This document shows, in pieces, positions 6,859 through 8,742 of a DNA stretch of 8,742 bases (position 1 is the first letter of the stretch; every line of letters begins with the position of its first letter). This DNA comes from Pseudomonadota bacterium. Its GTDB lineage: Bacteria > Desulfobacterota > Desulfovibrionia > Desulfovibrionales > Desulfovibrionaceae. Made by a program: the position numbers and the translations under genes. Location: the NCBI GenBank assembly GCA_023426275.1, contig JAFABC010000258.1, positions 1 through 8,742 on the forward strand, in the 5' to 3' direction. The notes below the pieces were generated by a model, which was not told where the DNA came from, made no database searches, and worked only from the letters and a program-made list of their open reading frames with translations.

Positions 6859-6909
6859 CAGCCGGCCCCCTCCGGCCTGTCGCGCGGAGGGCTCCCGGCT
6901 GCAAGGAGG
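6859..6909 (+). promoter_or_regulatory. Structured 5' leader with decoy Shine-Dalgarno next to the real ribosome-binding site
   Basis: CAGCCGG (6859-6865) pairs with CCGGCTG (6895-6901), and inside it CCCTCCG (6868-6874) pairs with CGGAGGG (6885-6891). This gives 14 base pairs with a small 2x3 internal loop and a 10-base apical loop. One base later comes the strong ribosome-binding site AAGGAGG (6903-6909), five bases from the ATG at 6915. The same CCTCC (6869-6873) could instead pair with GGAGG of the ribosome-binding site, so the two pairings exclude each other. This is the expected shape of a translational on/off switch. The ligand, if any, is unknown. Confidence 0.45.
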
Positions 6910-6914
6910 CAACC

Positions 6915-7706
6915 ATGCTGCTTGATCTGACCGGCAAAAAAGCCATTGTCACGGGCTCGACAGCGGGCATCGGCCTGGCCGCGGCCAAGGGACTGGCCGC
7001 CAGCGGGGCCACGGTCGTCGTCAACGGCCGCTCCCGGGACGCGGTCGATCGCGCCCTGGAAAAACTCGCCGTCGACGTCCCCCGGGACCGCGTGCTGGGA
7101 TTTCCCGGCGACCTGGGCGAGGCCGGGGGCTGCGCGGCCCTCGTGGCCGCCCACCCGGCCTGCGACATCCTCGTCAACAACCTGGGCGTCTACGGCCCGC
7201 GGGACTTCTTCGAAACCCCCGATGCGGAATGGACCCGCTTTTTCGAGGTCAACGTCATGTCCGGCGTGCGCCTGTCCCGGGCCTACCTGCCGGGCATGGC
7301 CGCGAACGGCTGGGGACGGGTGGTCTTTCTCTCGTCCGAATCGGCCTTCAACATCCCGGCCGACATGATCCATTACGGCTTCAGCAAGACCGCCGTGCTG
7401 TCCATCGCCCGGGGGCTGGCCAAACGCATGGCCGGCACCGGGGTCACGGTCAACTCGGTGCTGCCCGGCCCGACCCTGTCGGAAGGCGTGGCCGAGATGC
7501 TGCGCGACGAAGCCACGGCCAAGGGACAGACCATCGAGGAAGCGGCCTCCGCCTTTGTCAAAGCCCACCGCCCCTCCTCGATCCTGCGCCGGGCCGCCAC
7601 CGTCGAGGAAGTGGCCAACATGATCGTCTACGCCTGCTCCAAGCAAGCCTCGGCCACCACGGGCGCGGCCCTGCGGGTGGACGGCGGCGTGGTCGACAGC
7701 CTGTAA
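6915..7706 (+). CDS. Short-chain dehydrogenase/reductase (SDR family oxidoreductase)
   Basis: The product has 263 residues, the usual length of a classical SDR, and would be a soluble NAD(P)(H)-dependent alcohol/ketone oxidoreductase. The Rossmann motif TGSTAGIG is at 13-20. NGR at 37-39 after the second strand favours NADP(H). The NNAG motif appears as NNLG (88-91). The catalytic residues are N113, S141, Y154 and K158 (YGFSK). LPGPT at 184-188 follows strand six, and the protein ends with the SDR C-terminal pattern TGAALRVDGGV (249-259). A helical insertion around 190-220 forms the substrate lid. The start is set by AAGGAGG five bases upstream. It is followed after 11 bases by the aldo/keto reductase, so the two are almost certainly co-transcribed. 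The annotation 3-oxoacyl-ACP reductase would be possible, but the substrate cannot be told. Confidence 0.9.
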   Translation: MLLDLTGKKAIVTGSTAGIGLAAAKGLAASGATVVVNGRSRDAVDRALEKLAVDVPRDRVLGFPGDLGEAGGCAALVAAHPACDILVNNLGVYGPRDFFETPDAEWTRFFEVNVMSGVRLSRAYLPGMAANGWGRVVFLSSESAFNIPADMIHYGFSKTAVLSIARGLAKRMAGTGVTVNSVLPGPTLSEGVAEMLRDEATAKGQTIEEAASAFVKAHRPSSILRRAATVEEVANMIVYACSKQASATTGAALRVDGGVVDSL

Positions 7707-7711
7707 GGAGG
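7704..7711 (+). promoter_or_regulatory. Ribosome-binding site overlapping the SDR stop codon
   Basis: TAAGGAGG contains both the stop codon of the SDR gene (7704-7706) and a near-perfect Shine-Dalgarno sequence, six bases from the aldo/keto reductase ATG at 7718. The overlap favours ribosome hand-over and fixes the start of the second gene. Confidence 0.85.
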
Positions 7712-7717
7712 CGCGCC

Positions 7718-8674
7718 ATGGAAAAACGCCCATTGGGAACGACCGGCATGACCATTGCCCCCATCGTGTTCGGGGGCAATGTCTTCGGCTGGACCATCGA
7801 CGAAAAGACGAGCTTCGAGGTCCTCGACGCCTTCGTGGACCATGGCTTTGACGCCATCGACACGGCCGACGTCTATTCGGCCTGGGCCCCGGGCAACACG
7901 GGCGGCGAATCGGAAACCATCCTCGGCCGCTGGCTCCACGCCCGACCGGGGATGCGCGAAAAAGTCCGCCTGTTCACCAAGGTCGGCTCGGACCTCGGCC
8001 AGCCCGGCAAAAAGGGGCTGTCCGAAGCCTGGGTCCTGCGGGCGATCGACGAATCCCTGGCCCGGCTGCAAACCGACTTCGTGGACCTCTACTTCTCCCA
8101 CTGGCCCGATCCCGACACGCCCTACGCCGAAACCCTGGGCGCGTTCGACAAGCTGCTTGCCGCCGGCAAGATCCGGTCCGTGGGCGCGTCCAACCTCGAT
8201 GCCGCGCAGCTCGGCGAGGCCCTGCGCCTGGCCCGGGAAGCCAACCTGCCGGCCTACCAGGTGCTCGAACCCGAATACAACCTCTACGACCGCGCCTCGT
8301 TCGAAGGTTCCCTGCGCGACCTGTGCGTCCGGGAAGGCCTGGGGGTGGTCACCTACTACAGTCTGGCCTCCGGGTTCCTGTCCGGCAAGTACCGCTCCAA
8401 GGCCGATCTCGACAAAAGCAAACGCGGCGGCACCGTGGGCAAGTACCTCGACGCCCGGGGCCTGAAAATCCTGGACGCCCTGGATGCCGTGGCCGCCGCG
8501 CACGGCGCGAAACCGGCCGAAGTGGCCCTGGCCTGGCTGATGGCCCAACCGGGCGTCACCGCGCCCATTGCCAGCGCCACCAGCGTCGCCCAGGTCGAAA
8601 GCTTCGCCAAGGCGGCCGCACTGGCCCTGTCGACCGAGGAGCTGACCGCCCTGACCACGGCCGGTGCCGTGTAA
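7718..8674 (+). CDS. Aldo/keto reductase
   Basis: The product has 318 residues, normal for the family, and would be a soluble TIM-barrel NADPH-dependent carbonyl reductase. The catalytic tetrad is complete: D48 and Y53 in DAIDTADVYS (45-54), K88 in LFTKVG and H128 in LYFSHWPDP. VGASNLD (155-161) and the C-terminal cofactor-binding stretch PIASATSVAQVE (283-294) are present. The N-terminus, with FGGNVFGW at 18-25 and APGNTGGESETILGRWL at 57-73, is typical of the group of general aldo/keto reductases related to E. coli YajO/Tas-type proteins. It is the second gene of the SDR operon, and the pair could act on successive carbonyls of one substrate or in aldehyde detoxification. It is followed by an AG-rich tract and the terminator. 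The substrate is unknown. Confidence 0.92.
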   Translation: MEKRPLGTTGMTIAPIVFGGNVFGWTIDEKTSFEVLDAFVDHGFDAIDTADVYSAWAPGNTGGESETILGRWLHARPGMREKVRLFTKVGSDLGQPGKKGLSEAWVLRAIDESLARLQTDFVDLYFSHWPDPDTPYAETLGAFDKLLAAGKIRSVGASNLDAAQLGEALRLAREANLPAYQVLEPEYNLYDRASFEGSLRDLCVREGLGVVTYYSLASGFLSGKYRSKADLDKSKRGGTVGKYLDARGLKILDALDAVAAAHGAKPAEVALAWLMAQPGVTAPIASATSVAQVESFAKAAALALSTEELTALTTAGAV

Positions 8675-8697
8675 GCATAGAGAGAGAGAAAGAGAAG
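8675..8697 (+). repeat. AG-rich simple-sequence tract before the terminator
   Basis: Right after the aldo/keto reductase stop codon the plus strand is almost entirely A and G, with an (AG)n run at 8680-8688. It leads directly into the terminator repeat. Such a tract stands out in this GC-rich DNA. It may vary in length by slippage and lies outside any gene; it may also act as an unstructured lead-in to the hairpin. Confidence 0.6.
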
Positions 8698-8742
8698 ATG
8701 CCTCCGGCGGCCGGGAGGGGGTCACCCCCTCCCGGACCCTCC
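8694..8742 (+). terminator. Hairpin terminator of the SDR/AKR operon; inverted copy of 89-137
   Basis: A perfect 11-base-pair stem (8711-8721 with 8725-8735) with a TCA loop follows the aldo/keto reductase. The lead-in GATGCCTCCGGCGGCC and the tail are the same as in the reverse complement of 89-137, with one difference (8722) in 49 bases. The window ends inside or just after it, so a T tract further on cannot be excluded. It serves as an intrinsic terminator or a 3' stabilising hairpin. Confidence 0.7.

Noticed and set aside
7628..8725. 365-codon minus-strand frame over the aldo/keto reductase
   Set aside because: It is an antisense shadow of a gene with a complete catalytic tetrad, and it runs into the terminator repeat.
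89..8742. Inverted terminal repeats of a transposon
   Set aside because: There is no transposase or integrase in the window, and each repeat contains a hairpin placed right after a stop codon, which fits terminators better.

Overview
The window is very GC-rich, compact DNA with a strong G/C preference at third codon positions. The style of the 3' hairpins (a GATGCCTCCGGCGGCC lead-in before a G-rich/C-rich stem) and the gene content suggest a Desulfovibrio-type sulfate reducer (Desulfovibrionaceae, for example Solidesulfovibrio). That assignment is inference from sequence style, not from a marker gene.

Layout: a hairpin terminator (89-137, read leftwards) closes a leftward gene (1960 to 143) for a GlfT2-like galactofuranosyltransferase. 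A 380-base divergent control region (1961-2340) separates it from a tight rightward operon of four genes: a GT-A family 2 glycosyltransferase (2341-3345), a radical SAM protein with a cobalamin-binding-like N-terminus (3357-4628), a GT-B family 4-type glycosyltransferase (4644-5777) and a second GT-B, CgeB-like glycosyltransferase (5781-6710). The gaps between these four genes are 11, 15 and 3 bases, so they are very probably co-transcribed. After a 204-base gap with its own promoter-like sequence and a structured leader comes a second rightward operon: a short-chain dehydrogenase/reductase (6915-7706) and an aldo/keto reductase (7718-8674). It ends in a second copy of the same hairpin terminator (8694-8742).

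How the genes may work together: the first five genes look like part of a surface-glycan (LPS O-antigen, capsule or protein glycosylation) locus. One enzyme type resembles mycobacterial arabinogalactan galactofuranosyltransferases, and one is a radical SAM enzyme that may modify a sugar or lipid carrier before or during assembly. No polymerase, flippase, ABC exporter or UDP-galactopyranose mutase gene lies in the window. The SDR/AKR pair looks like a separate redox operon whose link to the glycan genes is only positional.

The most noteworthy points are the GlfT2-like enzyme outside Actinobacteria, the radical SAM gene embedded among glycosyltransferases, the 5' leader of the SDR gene, where a CCCTCC tract can pair either with a decoy GGAGGG or with the real ribosome-binding site, a hairpin plus 12-codon leader ORF ahead of the glycosyltransferase operon, and the near-identical inverted terminator repeats that bracket the whole block.
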